Shown: positions 8,702 to 17,509, counted from the stretch's first letter. The stretch: 58,406 nt of DNA from Planctomycetaceae bacterium (GCA_016795145.1 JAEUII010000080.1:1-58406), one strand, 5' to 3'. Numbers and translations: made by a program. Notes: generated by a model from the letters alone, not told the origin.

Positions 8702-10561
8702 TCACTCAACGATCTTGATCATTCGATCGACGCCTTCGATCTCGACGAGCTGCTTACTGCCGCCGGGCCAGGTGACAACGACGCTCTTGACCGTGTCGTG
8801 TTTGCCAAGGCCAAACGAGACGGGGAGTTCTGATTGCGACTGGTAGCTTCGCGTAGGCATGACAGTGCGAGTCAGCACCGTGTCATCAGGCAGAGTCACG
8901 CTGATCGTGGCGCCGATGGCGTCGCGGTTGGCTTTGGTTCCCTGAAGTTTCAGACGAAGCCAGTGGTGGCCAAGCGTCTGGTCGTTGCGAAGAAGACGCA
9001 TGGGGCCGACGGAAGAAAACAGAGCAAGGTCGAGGTCGCCGTCGTTGTCGATGTCCGCCATCGATGCTCCTCGCCCCACCATCCGCTTCTGGAAATCTTC
9101 ACCAGTGGAATCTTCCGTCAGCATCACGAACTCTTCTTCCTGGTCCGCACCGCAGTTCCACAGTAAATGAGGCGACTGCTCGTAACGCTGGCTCGACTGC
9201 ACCACGCTGATGTCTTCTTCCAGGTGGCCGTTGCATTCGAACAGATCCAGTCGACCATCCAGGTCCGCGTCCATAAAGAGGACTCCGAACTTTAGGTCGG
9301 TTCGAGTGATCGGGCCAATGCCATTGGAAATCGCTTCATCTCGGAACACCGGCAGTTCAGCATCGGGCGTTTGAGAGACATACAGTGCGGTCATTTCCGT
9401 CGCGAAGTTTCCAATCGCGATGCCAACCGAAGGAGTATTTCGGAAATACCCGAAGTCAATTCCCATCGCTCCTCGAGCATTGCCGGCGTTATCAAACGCG
9501 ACACCACAAGCCGCTGCACTCTCTTCGAACTTCCCGTCAGGCTGACTGAGAAACAACAGGTTCTGAACAGTGTCATTCGCAACAACGATGTCTGGCCGGT
9601 GATCTCCGTTCAAGTCTGGAAATGTCACGCCCAGCGACTTTGACAGAGCAGCTTCCAGGTTAGCAGTGACCTGAACTCCCTGCTGTTCAGACACGTCCAC
9701 AAACGTCCCGTTGCCTTCATTGCGGAACAGATAGGGAAATGCTCCTTTGAAATCCGTCGGTCGGCCGTAGGCTCGAAGCTTTCCATCCAGAGTAAAGTTC
9801 ATTGCCAGGTCCGTTGCTCGATCCCATTCGATGTAGTTGCACACGAACAGATCGAGATCGCCATCGAGGTCATAGTCAAAGAAGCCCGAGCTGGTGCTCC
9901 AGGCCTTTTCATCACCACCGACACCGGCAGCAGCTGTGACATCGGCGAACTTTCCTTTGCCATCATTCTGAAACAGGCAGTTTCGTCCGAGACATGTGAT
10001 GTACACGTCGACGTCACCATCGGTGTCGTAGTCACCACAGGCGACACCGTTGCCATACATCACCACGTCCAGACCAGAGCCCGCTGTCACGTCGGTGAAG
10101 TTGCCCTTGCCATCATTCGCGTACAGCGCTGATGTGGGTGGCTTCTCCGGAGGCTTCTTCGCCCATGGCCATGTCGAAGAGTTGACGCACAGAAGGTCGG
10201 GATCGCCATCGTTGTCGAAGTCCAGAAACGCGCCGCCGCCACCCATGGTTTCCGGCAGCAGCTTTTCGCCTTCCGCACCGTTCTCGTGGACGAATGTAAT
10301 GCCCGCCGCCGAGGTAACATCAGTGAATGGGATCTTTGGAATCTCGAGCTTCGGCTTTTCGCGTTTCTCCGGAAGTGGCGTCGCCGCAACTGGTTCGGGC
10401 GGCTTTTCCGGCGGCTTCCGATTCAGAATCCAGAACGCAAAGCCGCCGGACACAAGCAGAACAACAATCGCCAGCGACCACTTCAGAGCCGCACCAACGA
10501 CTTCATCGTTCTGAATTTCCTCAGTCTCGTTCTCGTTATTGTTCTGGTTCACGTTCGCCAT
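8702..10561 (-). CDS. CRTAC1/UnbV family FG-GAP (VCBS) repeat protein, membrane-anchored
   Basis: Protein of 619 residues. A single membrane helix at about 29-46 (LAIVVLLVSGGFAFWIL) is followed by a Pro/Lys/Glu linker (49-78) and an extracytoplasmic domain. Calcium-binding FG-GAP/VCBS loops repeat: DFDNDGDPD (114-122), DYDTDGDVD, DYDLDGDLD, DLNGDHRPD, DADLDGRLD and DIDNDGDLD, as in an integrin-like seven-bladed propeller. The last ~90 residues are an ASPIC/UnbV-type domain (HHWLRLKLQGTKANRDAIGA). Such proteins often neighbour TPR or multihaem proteins; the biochemical role is unproven. It lies 268 bases downstream of the cytochrome/TPR gene on the same strand, with palindromic repeats between them. 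Start 10561 is chosen because the helix follows directly. Confidence 0.9.
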   Translation of the reverse strand: MANVNQNNNENETEEIQNDEVVGAALKWSLAIVVLLVSGGFAFWILNRKPPEKPPEPVAATPLPEKREKPKLEIPKIPFTDVTSAAGITFVHENGAEGEKLLPETMGGGGAFLDFDNDGDPDLLCVNSSTWPWAKKPPEKPPTSALYANDGKGNFTDVTAGSGLDVVMYGNGVACGDYDTDGDVDVYITCLGRNCLFQNDGKGKFADVTAAAGVGGDEKAWSTSSGFFDYDLDGDLDLFVCNYIEWDRATDLAMNFTLDGKLRAYGRPTDFKGAFPYLFRNEGNGTFVDVSEQQGVQVTANLEAALSKSLGVTFPDLNGDHRPDIVVANDTVQNLLFLSQPDGKFEESAAACGVAFDNAGNARGAMGIDFGYFRNTPSVGIAIGNFATEMTALYVSQTPDAELPVFRDEAISNGIGPITRTDLKFGVLFMDADLDGRLDLFECNGHLEEDISVVQSSQRYEQSPHLLWNCGADQEEEFVMLTEDSTGEDFQKRMVGRGASMADIDNDGDLDLALFSSVGPMRLLRNDQTLGHHWLRLKLQGTKANRDAIGATISVTLPDDTVLTRTVMPTRSYQSQSELPVSFGLGKHDTVKSVVVTWPGGSKQLVEIEGVDRMIKIVE

Positions 10562-10607
10562 GTTTCAATTTCCAAAAAAGAATGCCCCGCAGAGTACTCG
10601 TCAAAAA

Positions 10608-10683
10608 CTGAGCCGCGAGGCGCTAGCCGCGGGTAATTTCCTTGTGGTACCGACGTTCACCCACGGCTAGTCGAATGGCTCAG
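10608..10683. repeat. GAGCCGC/GCTAGCC palindromic element, copy 1
   Basis: The left arm (from 10608) contains CTGAGCCGCGAGGCGCTAGC then CGCGGGT. The right arm, ACCCACGGCTAG then GGCTCAG, ends at 10683 and is diverged. Same family as 10781-10804, 14541-14614 and 17479-17505. It sits between the cytochrome and FG-GAP genes. Confidence 0.8.
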
Positions 10684-10780
10684 AGTTGTTGCGGAACGGT
10701 GCGAGGCGTCCGGTAACCAATTGACTCCATTTCACCAGCGGGCTTGCGCCCGTCCGCTGTTTGTTTCTCCCGATGTTTAC

Positions 10781-10804
10781 TCGCGGCTAGCGCTTTGCGG
10801 CTCA
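10781..10804. repeat. Half copy of the GAGCCGC/GCTAGCC element
   Basis: TCGCGGCTAGCGC then TTTGCGGCTCA is the right arm of the same element, 26 bases past the stop of the cytochrome gene. It could pair with the left arm at 10608 in a transcript. Confidence 0.7.
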
Positions 10805-10829
10805 ATCGTTGGCATCAAATCCCAGCCCA

Positions 10830-13706
10830 CTATTCCTCATCCGCACCAGAAGCCTCAGCCTTATCCTTCGACGCGGCAGTGGCATCCTCTTTTCTCTGCA
10901 GTTCGTAGATCACGAGTGCCTCTGACGCGTCGTCGGCTGCCGGATACTTCTTGCGAGCGATCGCCACTGCTTCACCGCGAGCCGTATCGTCGACCTTGTA
11001 CTTCGTGTGAGCCGCCTGGTGCTCTTCCGCCTTCGCCTTGTCACCCAGGTTGGCATACAACTGGCCAAGGTTGTAATGAGCATCCACGTTTTCGGAATCG
11101 ATGGCCAGTGTTCGCTGGAACACTTCCACTGCTTCTTCCATTCGACGCTTACGCTCCGCCTGAGCTTCTGCATCAGTGGCCCGAATCTGCAGGGCTCGGT
11201 CAAAGATCGTCACACCCAGAAGATTGATCACGATGTAGTCCTTACTGAAGTCGAATCCTCGCTTGATCGTGTCTTCTGATTTGTACTCCAGCACCGAACG
11301 GAAATTCTCCTCAGCCTCAGCCAGCTTGCCCTGCTGACGGTTGATGACACCGCTGAGCCATGCCACGGTCCATGGTGGCGCCGCTGGTTCTTTATGAGCG
11401 GCAGCTCTCTGAAGTGCAGTTGCGGCTTCATCGAGCATGCCTTCTCCGCCTTCTTCCACCAGAGCACGAGCCAGGTTCAAAGGACCATCGTAACGGCCCA
11501 GCTCTTCGACTTTGCGGAAGGCTTCCAGCGTCTGCTTCAGCTCCGCCTTGCCCTTCAGCAGCATTCCGATGCCATAGTCATTCCATCGCTGCCATTCAGG
11601 AATCTCCCGCGGCTTGTTCGTGACTTCAGCCGTGACGCCTTCGATCGGGAATGTCACTTCATCTTCAGCGACGACCATGATCGGAAGTTCATTGCGATAC
11701 GGTTCGCCTTCCTTGTGTCCTCGAATCGGCTTGCCGAGTTCTTTGTTCTTGCGATCCACGAAGTCCATGTAGATCGAGTCAAACTTGCGATACAGCAGCC
11801 GCACCTTCGCCGTCACTGGTGCTGACACATCCTGAGGAAGCGTGAAGCTGTAGTGAACCGTCTGACCAGCTCCTGGCGGAATCTGGTGGTTGTACAAAGC
11901 GAATACGATGTCCTGAGCATTGCGACGATCGATGCGGTTGCCGTTTCGATCGAGCATGAAATTATTGACGAAGTGTGACCATGGATCGACGCTGTTGTCT
12001 TCCTTCATCAGACCGCTGGCACCGATCGTGCGATCTCCGGACTTCAGTGTGACTTCCAGCCAGATCTCGTTGGAGTCTGTTGTACCCTGAGTAAAGTGGT
12101 GACCCACTTTCAGAGTTCGAATCACGGTCTCCAGAAGATACGTGTTGCCTGGCTTGAGTGTCGGGACGTTCGGTCGAAGCGGCGCGGTGAGTTGTCCTTC
12201 GACAGTGCCGCCGTCGCGAACACCAAACACATCGACTCGCATCGTTCCCTTCATCAGATCGCTGTGAGCCTTGATGGCGTCGTCCTGATGAGTCAGCCAG
12301 TTCAGGCCCGTGTTCGCCGACGGGAAGAGATGGTCATGAGTTTTCAGCTTGCCTGAGTCGTCCACAAACTTCGCGCCGAAGTCACTGGATTCCTGTAGCG
12401 GCATGTGGCAGCCGTTGCAGTCCTGCTGAGCCTTCTCGGGATAGTAGAAGCTGCGTGCTCCGTGACCTGAGACACCGCTCAGCAGCCAGCTGTCGTAGTG
12501 GTTCTGGCCTCGCAGCCATTCTTTGTAATGGTTCAGAGCGAACGGCAGATGCACCTTGTGACAGGCACCACAGAATTCCGCCGACTTGTGCAGTGGCTTC
12601 AGGAAGGTCTTCTTGTGGAACGATGGCTTCGCCTTCACCAGCTGATTATTGATCCACTGCAGAACGGCGTTGTCGCTCTTCGCAAATGGATAGTGAATCG
12701 GTTCTTCGATCGTATAGTCGGCATTGCCCAGGTTGCTGTTGACGTTAGTGATCGCGTGGCACACCGTGCAGCTGATTCCCGACTGCGCTGTTGGGTGATT
12801 TAGCATGTCGAACTTCGGATCATCAAACGCGCCACTGAAGAACGGAACCGGGTCATGGCATCCCGCACAAAACCGAGATCCCTGAACCGAGCCGTCGCGT
12901 TTGAACCCGACTTCACGTGTTTCCGCAACGCTCGCAAGATACGCCGGATTGTTGAATGAACTGAAGCGATGAGCACTCTTTGCCCAGTCGTCGTGCGCAT
13001 CCTTGTGACATTTCAGACAATAGTCGTTCATGTCGAGAGTCGTGTGGTCAATGAAGTTGCCCGTGGATGTCTTGGCGAGCGACGGGAAGAAGTACTTCTC
13101 TCCGTCCTTGGGGCCTCGCACGTTCCAGTCGCGAGGATCCAGGGACTGCCAGTAGACCATTCCCAGGGCCGCCCCGACGACCGTTGCCGCCCAGACCATG
13201 CCCGACTTCCATCTCATCTTTGGGCCGACCAGACGATGCATAAAGTACAGCCATCCGGCAAACACCGGTCCTGCAACGTGCAGCCAGTAGATCGTCGAAC
13301 GAATCACAGGATTCTTCAGGTCCACGAAGCTGCGTAGAAGAAGAAATCCTGTTGCCAGAACGACGATGCAGACACTGAAAAGAGCGTATCCGATCATCAC
13401 GGTTCGTCGGATCTTGCGGTCCTTCGTATTCCGCATGTGCAGAATGCCAAAGATCAGGAACGGAGCCACGATCAGCAGCCCCATGATAAGATGTGCAAGA
13501 AACATGCACTCGTAGAAATAGTCTTCAAAGGTCTGGCCAGTCCACCATTGCAGGAACGTGACGCCTGACAGGTACAGACTGTTTGCTGCCATCAGAGACA
13601 GCAGGCCCAGAACGATATTGAAGACGATTCGGAGCTTCGGACCGATGGCTTTTCGAACCAGCTTTTTGGGTGCATCGGCACTCGCAGAAGTGACTGCAGT
13701 GGACAT
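10830..13706 (-). CDS. Membrane five-haem c-type cytochrome with b-type-like helices and TPRs
   Basis: Protein of about 958 residues. Start 13706 is preferred over an in-frame ATG at 13775: GGAG lies upstream and the skipped N-terminus is Arg-rich with no domain. Five predicted membrane helices lie at about 28-48, 66-89, 103-124, 138-157 and 169-187. Helices 2 and 4 carry His72/His90 and His143/His157, a spacing compatible with two b-type haems. Five CxxCH motifs then follow at 230, 280, 313, 379 and 430 (CLKCH, CAGCH, CTVCH, CGACH, CNGCH), then a beta-rich region (about 480-690) and TPR-like helices (about 720-920). Odd helix number with cytoplasmic N-terminus places the haems outside the membrane. 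Likely role: moving electrons from the quinone pool to an external or periplasmic partner (inference). Neighbour: FG-GAP/UnbV protein. Confidence 0.88.
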   Translation of the reverse strand: MSTAVTSASADAPKKLVRKAIGPKLRIVFNIVLGLLSLMAANSLYLSGVTFLQWWTGQTFEDYFYECMFLAHLIMGLLIVAPFLIFGILHMRNTKDRKIRRTVMIGYALFSVCIVVLATGFLLLRSFVDLKNPVIRSTIYWLHVAGPVFAGWLYFMHRLVGPKMRWKSGMVWAATVVGAALGMVYWQSLDPRDWNVRGPKDGEKYFFPSLAKTSTGNFIDHTTLDMNDYCLKCHKDAHDDWAKSAHRFSSFNNPAYLASVAETREVGFKRDGSVQGSRFCAGCHDPVPFFSGAFDDPKFDMLNHPTAQSGISCTVCHAITNVNSNLGNADYTIEEPIHYPFAKSDNAVLQWINNQLVKAKPSFHKKTFLKPLHKSAEFCGACHKVHLPFALNHYKEWLRGQNHYDSWLLSGVSGHGARSFYYPEKAQQDCNGCHMPLQESSDFGAKFVDDSGKLKTHDHLFPSANTGLNWLTHQDDAIKAHSDLMKGTMRVDVFGVRDGGTVEGQLTAPLRPNVPTLKPGNTYLLETVIRTLKVGHHFTQGTTDSNEIWLEVTLKSGDRTIGASGLMKEDNSVDPWSHFVNNFMLDRNGNRIDRRNAQDIVFALYNHQIPPGAGQTVHYSFTLPQDVSAPVTAKVRLLYRKFDSIYMDFVDRKNKELGKPIRGHKEGEPYRNELPIMVVAEDEVTFPIEGVTAEVTNKPREIPEWQRWNDYGIGMLLKGKAELKQTLEAFRKVEELGRYDGPLNLARALVEEGGEGMLDEAATALQRAAAHKEPAAPPWTVAWLSGVINRQQGKLAEAEENFRSVLEYKSEDTIKRGFDFSKDYIVINLLGVTIFDRALQIRATDAEAQAERKRRMEEAVEVFQRTLAIDSENVDAHYNLGQLYANLGDKAKAEEHQAAHTKYKVDDTARGEAVAIARKKYPAADDASEALVIYELQRKEDATAASKDKAEASGADEE

Positions 13707-14010
13707 AGGAGCAATTCTCCGGAGCTCCTCAAACCTGCGCCGCGTTCGACCGGATTGGGCGAACGATTCAGGCAACGGGTTCGGAGCAGAAGATGAAAGG
13801 GGAAGCCTGCGTTAGTAGAAACATTGCCAGAACCGAAACGGCAGATGCCTCGCTTTGATATTCAGGCAGACAGCTTCGCAACAGGACTTGTTGAGTTCAC
13901 TGGCGAAGCAAACGGGATGAGGTCGATCAGAGCTGGACACGATTGGCGTTGGCTGTGTCAGAGAGCTTCGAAGCTGACTCTGCACCAATGCTGTCCAGGC
14001 TGCGACCCGT
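13707..14010. other. Intergenic gap between two minus-strand genes
   Basis: No credible gene. A frame at 13812-14126 overlaps the next gene and has no domain. Just upstream of the cytochrome start is GGAGCTCC, a short self-complementary run that overlaps the ribosome-binding region. Confidence 0.5.
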
Positions 14011-14487
14011 TCAGGCTTCCGGAGGGATTTCGATAGGCTGGGGGTGCCCGGCTTTGGCATGCACAGGCGACTGTGAACGTCGCTGATAGAGCAACGACCG
14101 TTCTGCGGCGGTGTCACCGGATACAAAACAGTCGGCTTCTCGAACTTCGGGAGCAGAGTTCACAGCAAGCGGCGGAGTTGAAAGTGGAACCGAATGCTGC
14201 CGGCATCCCGGTCCATCACAGGGCGGGATGGGCGCGGACGGTTTCGTCATCGGAAACGGCTCGTTTCCAATCGCTCCAATGTGTCCCACTCCGGTCAGGT
14301 CGTTGAAATGGCGTCCTGCACTCAATGCCGCGTAGCGAGATGTTGTCATGCCGGTTGGTGACGAAAACCGAGTGTGCAGGTAGCTTCCGCAGGACGCCAC
14401 GGCCGAATCAGACAATGCGATCGTCACGATGGCCAGAATCCCGACCATCGCAAGACTTCGCACGGATCTGATCACCGAAGGGTTCAT
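14011..14487 (-). CDS. Small exported protein of unknown function
   Basis: Protein of 158 residues with an N-terminal signal peptide (hydrophobic 12-26, LAMVGILAIVTIALSDSAVAS, cleavage after AVA). The mature part is Pro/Ser-rich with a few Cys (CGSYL, CDGPGC, one further Cys near the end), suggesting a disulfide-containing extracytoplasmic protein. AGGAG lies 3 bases before the ATG, supporting the start. It could be co-transcribed with the cytochrome gene 304 bases downstream, but the gap is wide. No family recognised. Confidence 0.65.
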   Translation of the reverse strand: MNPSVIRSVRSLAMVGILAIVTIALSDSAVASCGSYLHTRFSSPTGMTTSRYAALSAGRHFNDLTGVGHIGAIGNEPFPMTKPSAPIPPCDGPGCRQHSVPLSTPPLAVNSAPEVREADCFVSGDTAAERSLLYQRRSQSPVHAKAGHPQPIEIPPEA

Positions 14488-15091
14488 TTGCTCCTGTCCA
14501 GTTTGATCGGCCGTTTATCTCTTACCCAAGCGCTGAAGATTGAGCCGCAAAGCGCTAGCTGCGGGTGACTGTAAAAGCACACGAAAACACCCGCGGCTAG
14601 CGCCTCGCGGCTCATTTTCTTACGCAACACAGGTCCGTTCAACGGTACTCGACCGACCTGATCATACGCTTTTTTCCAAGATATGCACGAGAACAAAATC
14701 CGGGTTCTCCCAAGAATCGCCGCCGCAGGTCGAGTTACGTCCTTTCTGCTGGAAAGAACTTTCGCCCCGAGGCGAACCGTGCTCTGGCCTGGGAACGTCG
14801 CAGCGCAAGGGTTATTGCAAAATGAATAGTGAAAAATGCAGAGTAGCATCGCACCACGCAGCTCATTTTGCATTTTTCAATCTCCAATGATCATTAACCA
14901 TTTCTCCAATTAGCCGGCAAGTCCCGGCAACGCCCGCTCCCTTCTGCCAGACCTGCCCGACACGGACCGACTGAATGGACGAATGGGTGGATTGGTATGC
15001 AAAATGCTGATTGTGCAAACAGCGATAGTTTCAGGGCCTGACACGACACTCATTCGTTTACCTCGAAGAAACACGGACCGGAGGCATACCC
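14488..15091. other. Intergenic region with palindromic repeats
   Basis: Contains the palindromic element at 14541-14614. A second imperfect inverted pair is built on GAAAAATGCA (about 14830) and TGCATTTTTC (about 14870). A GGAGG site just before 15092 serves the next gene. No ORF here looks real. Confidence 0.6.
14541..14614. repeat. GAGCCGC/GCTAGCC palindromic element, best copy
   Basis: Two 27-base inverted arms (14541-14567 and 14588-14614) match at 24 of 27 positions around a 20-base loop. This is the most complete copy of the family and defines its structure: left arm TGAGCCGC...GCGCTAGC...GCGGGTG, right arm the reverse complement. Confidence 0.88.
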
Positions 15092-16744
15092 ATGGCTCAT
15101 TTTGCGAGACTCATTGGTCGCGGAAATTCGCTTTTGCGTCACTCAGCTACGGCTGAGCATGCTCGGCATCGTGTCACTGCATTGATACTCCTGAGTGTCG
15201 TTCTGATGACAACTTCGGTGATGGCTGCTGGCCCGGTTGGGATCGGCTGGGCTCCATTCGGTGCTCAGACGACCGCTGGCTACGTTGCTCCGGACGGTAA
15301 GCTGGTGCTGTTCGACGGCGGTGCGGCCGGCTGGGTCGTTCGTCCTGCTGTCTACCCTCATCCACTGGTCCCGGGCGCGCCAGTGGCGTTTCTTCCTCAG
15401 GCAGCGGGAGCATCGTGGCCGACTGTGGTTACGGTATCTCCGGCGAACAAGCTTGTTCAGATCGTGAACGGAGGAATCGTTCAACCGTTGCAGCCAGCGC
15501 TCAACTTTCCGATCGGCGCACAGATTGAGCATGCAAGTCTCGGCGGTGCTCACATGGTCTTTGCTGTCGACGGTCCAGGAGACTTATGGGCGGTCGACCC
15601 GGCAACCGCCGTGGCTCACAAGCTGAATACATCCGGCGAGTCATTCCCTCATGGCTGTTCGGTCACGGCTGTGGCCCATGGAACCAACTACCACGTCTGC
15701 GCGGTCGATCATTTTGGCACGCTCTGGTACTACAACGGGCATGGTGGCTCGTGGACGGGAGCGGCGATTGGCGGCGGACTGTTGCCGGGCTGTGGTGTTG
15801 CCGCAGAGATTTTTCCGTTCAGCCCGGATCCCGTGTTGAGACTCAATGTTGCAATGGTGGACGCCGCGGGTCAGTTGCTGTTGTTCAGCAAGCGAACCGG
15901 AATGCCCTGGGACGCTCCAATCGTCATTGCGAACGGGCAGAATCCCGGTTCGCTGCTGGAGCTCGGCAAGTCGGCCTTCGGTCCGATGGTCTCCACGATC
16001 AGCGCGGGAGGAGACTGGAACGTCTGGATTCACGGAGGCGGAACCTGGTCGCCTCATCTTGTTGGGGCAGGATTTCTGATGGGCGCTCCGATTGCGTGTG
16101 CTCCGGCCGTCGGAACCGTGTTCACGGTTGACCCACTCGGACGACTGGTCTGTGCGAACTGGTCGGGAACGGCGTGGACGACTGGCTATGCGGTTCCAAC
16201 GCTCAGCTTTACTCCGACGCTGGTCAGCCGACAGTTCATTCCCAATCCCGACCTGCCGCCGGCCCGAGTCACTCTGAAGAACACCGGGAAGGATCCACTC
16301 CTGGTTCAGGTCGTAGACCTGTTGGATCCACGACAGCCGCCGGAACACAAGATTGACGTCGGAGGACAGTTTGATGTGGAGCTGATTCGTGAAGCCGGTG
16401 GCGTTTTGGAAGAGGTCTTCCTTGTGCCAGGTCCTGGAGGCACCCTGCTGGAACAGACGGCATCCCATCCGATTCCCCCTGCCCAGAGATATTCGCTGGT
16501 CGTCTGGGAAAACCGTGAGACGTACAAAGTGCTGCCCTTCAAGAATCCTCGCAAAGGCGCACCAAAAGAGCAGACCGAAGGATTCACTCGCCGCTCCAAC
16601 GTCAGCCTCGGAGTCATCCCTGTTCCCCCCGGCGCGCTGCTGCGTGACCAGGAGACGATGGATGTTGTCCTGATCACAAAGCGACTCAAGAACCCCGGTG
16701 CAGTCGTCCACTTCGCCAAACCCCTGGACCAACCGACTCCATAG
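15092..16744 (+). CDS. Exported beta-propeller-like protein, unknown function
   Basis: Protein of 550 residues. An Arg/His-rich N-terminus precedes a hydrophobic export segment (about 29-46, TALILLSVVLMTTSVMAAG). GGAGG lies about 8 bases before the ATG. Residues about 47-375 look like repeated propeller blades: recurrent strands with D..G.L.......W (DGKLVLFDG, GDLWAVD, GTLWYYNGHGGSW, GQLLLFSKRTGMPW, DWNVWIHGGGTW, GRLVCANWSGTAW). Residues about 385-550 form a second all-beta domain beginning PARVTLKNTGKDPLLVQV. No catalytic motif is seen; sugar- or surface-binding is possible but unproven. A short hairpin directly follows the stop. Confidence 0.75.
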   Translation: MAHFARLIGRGNSLLRHSATAEHARHRVTALILLSVVLMTTSVMAAGPVGIGWAPFGAQTTAGYVAPDGKLVLFDGGAAGWVVRPAVYPHPLVPGAPVAFLPQAAGASWPTVVTVSPANKLVQIVNGGIVQPLQPALNFPIGAQIEHASLGGAHMVFAVDGPGDLWAVDPATAVAHKLNTSGESFPHGCSVTAVAHGTNYHVCAVDHFGTLWYYNGHGGSWTGAAIGGGLLPGCGVAAEIFPFSPDPVLRLNVAMVDAAGQLLLFSKRTGMPWDAPIVIANGQNPGSLLELGKSAFGPMVSTISAGGDWNVWIHGGGTWSPHLVGAGFLMGAPIACAPAVGTVFTVDPLGRLVCANWSGTAWTTGYAVPTLSFTPTLVSRQFIPNPDLPPARVTLKNTGKDPLLVQVVDLLDPRQPPEHKIDVGGQFDVELIREAGGVLEEVFLVPGPGGTLLEQTASHPIPPAQRYSLVVWENRETYKVLPFKNPRKGAPKEQTEGFTRRSNVSLGVIPVPPGALLRDQETMDVVLITKRLKNPGAVVHFAKPLDQPTP

Positions 16745-16749
16745 TCGTT

Positions 16750-16765
16750 GTTCGCTCCGCCGAAC
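16750..16765. terminator. Hairpin after the propeller gene
   Basis: GTTCG-ctccgc-CGAAC lies 5 bases past the stop. Its 16 bases are the exact reverse complement of the inner hairpin at 3913-3928, another gene 3' end. No T-tract; the terminator role is inferred from position. Confidence 0.35.
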
Positions 16766-16837
16766 AGAACGCCTAAGCTCCCCCAAAATACACTTAGCCT
16801 CCGAATCGTCAGGACTACAGCCTTGAGCAATCAGCGA

Positions 16838-17509
16838 ATGGACGTCAACCAGGTACGGAGCGCGTATGATGCCGCAAGTCGGCAGTACTTTGAGCGGTTT
16901 CGAAATGAACTGGACTACAAGCCGCTCGACCGTGAACTGCTGATCAAGTTCGTTGCAGAAGTGAGACAAGATGGCTTACTTCTGGATGTCGGATGTGGAC
17001 CCGGCCACGTCACAGAGTTCCTTCGATGCGCTGGTGGCAAGGCCATCGGCATCGACCTGTCTTCCGTCATGATTGAGGAAGCATCGCGGCAGTTTCCCGA
17101 GTGCCATTTCCAGACAGCCGATATTCGTGACTTGCCGTTTGAAAACTGTTCGATCGATGGAATTGTTGCCTTCTACAGCATTGTTCATTTTCCCGCCGAA
17201 GAACTGGTTGACGTTTTTCGCGAGTTGGCTCGTGTGTTGAAACCCAATGCCAGGTTACTGCTTTCGTTTCACGCCGGCACGGAGAACATCGTGGTGGATG
17301 ACTTTCTACAGAGCGGCAAACCACTGCGTTTCTGGTTTCTTGACCCGGATGCAGTACAGCACTCCCTGACATCCTCCGGCTTCACCATTGTGAGTCCTAC
17401 CATCCGCGATGCGTATCCGGAAGAGCACCCCACCAAACGCTGCTACATCACTGCCCGCAAATCACAGAATGTGTTTCGTGAGCCGCAAGGCGCTAGCCGC
17501 GGGTTATGA
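16838..17509 (+). CDS. Class I SAM-dependent methyltransferase
   Basis: Protein of about 223 residues. Motif I is LLLDVGCGPGHVTEFL (about residue 47), followed by the acidic loop GIDLSSVMIEEA, then TADIRDLPF and FRELARVLKPNARLLLSF, typical of Methyltransf_11/25-type enzymes. Substrate unknown. Start 16838 (ATG) is chosen because homologous-looking sequence begins at VRSAYDAASRQY; an in-frame TTG at 16823 is equally possible, and the longest frame (16748) begins almost at the preceding stop. The last ~10 codons and the stop (TGA, 17507-17509) come from a copy of the dispersed palindromic element at 17479-17505, so the native C-terminus was probably replaced. Confidence 0.88.
   Translation: MDVNQVRSAYDAASRQYFERFRNELDYKPLDRELLIKFVAEVRQDGLLLDVGCGPGHVTEFLRCAGGKAIGIDLSSVMIEEASRQFPECHFQTADIRDLPFENCSIDGIVAFYSIVHFPAEELVDVFRELARVLKPNARLLLSFHAGTENIVVDDFLQSGKPLRFWFLDPDAVQHSLTSSGFTIVSPTIRDAYPEEHPTKRCYITARKSQNVFREPQGASRGL
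17479..17505. repeat. GAGCCGC/GCTAGCC element copy overlapping a gene 3' end
   Basis: The left arm lies inside the methyltransferase reading frame. A weak right arm (ACCCACCGACGGCT) lies near 17535. It encodes the final residues REPQGASRGL. Confidence 0.8.

Noticed and set aside
8154..8833. Several 60-152 codon frames over the tandem hairpin units
   Set aside because: They encode the repeat twice (same HFGFRPLRVTGHACA block); explained by the repeat, not a gene.
13812..14126. 104-codon minus-strand frame
   Set aside because: It overlaps the exported-protein gene 14011-14487 in another frame and lacks a signal peptide or ribosome-binding site.
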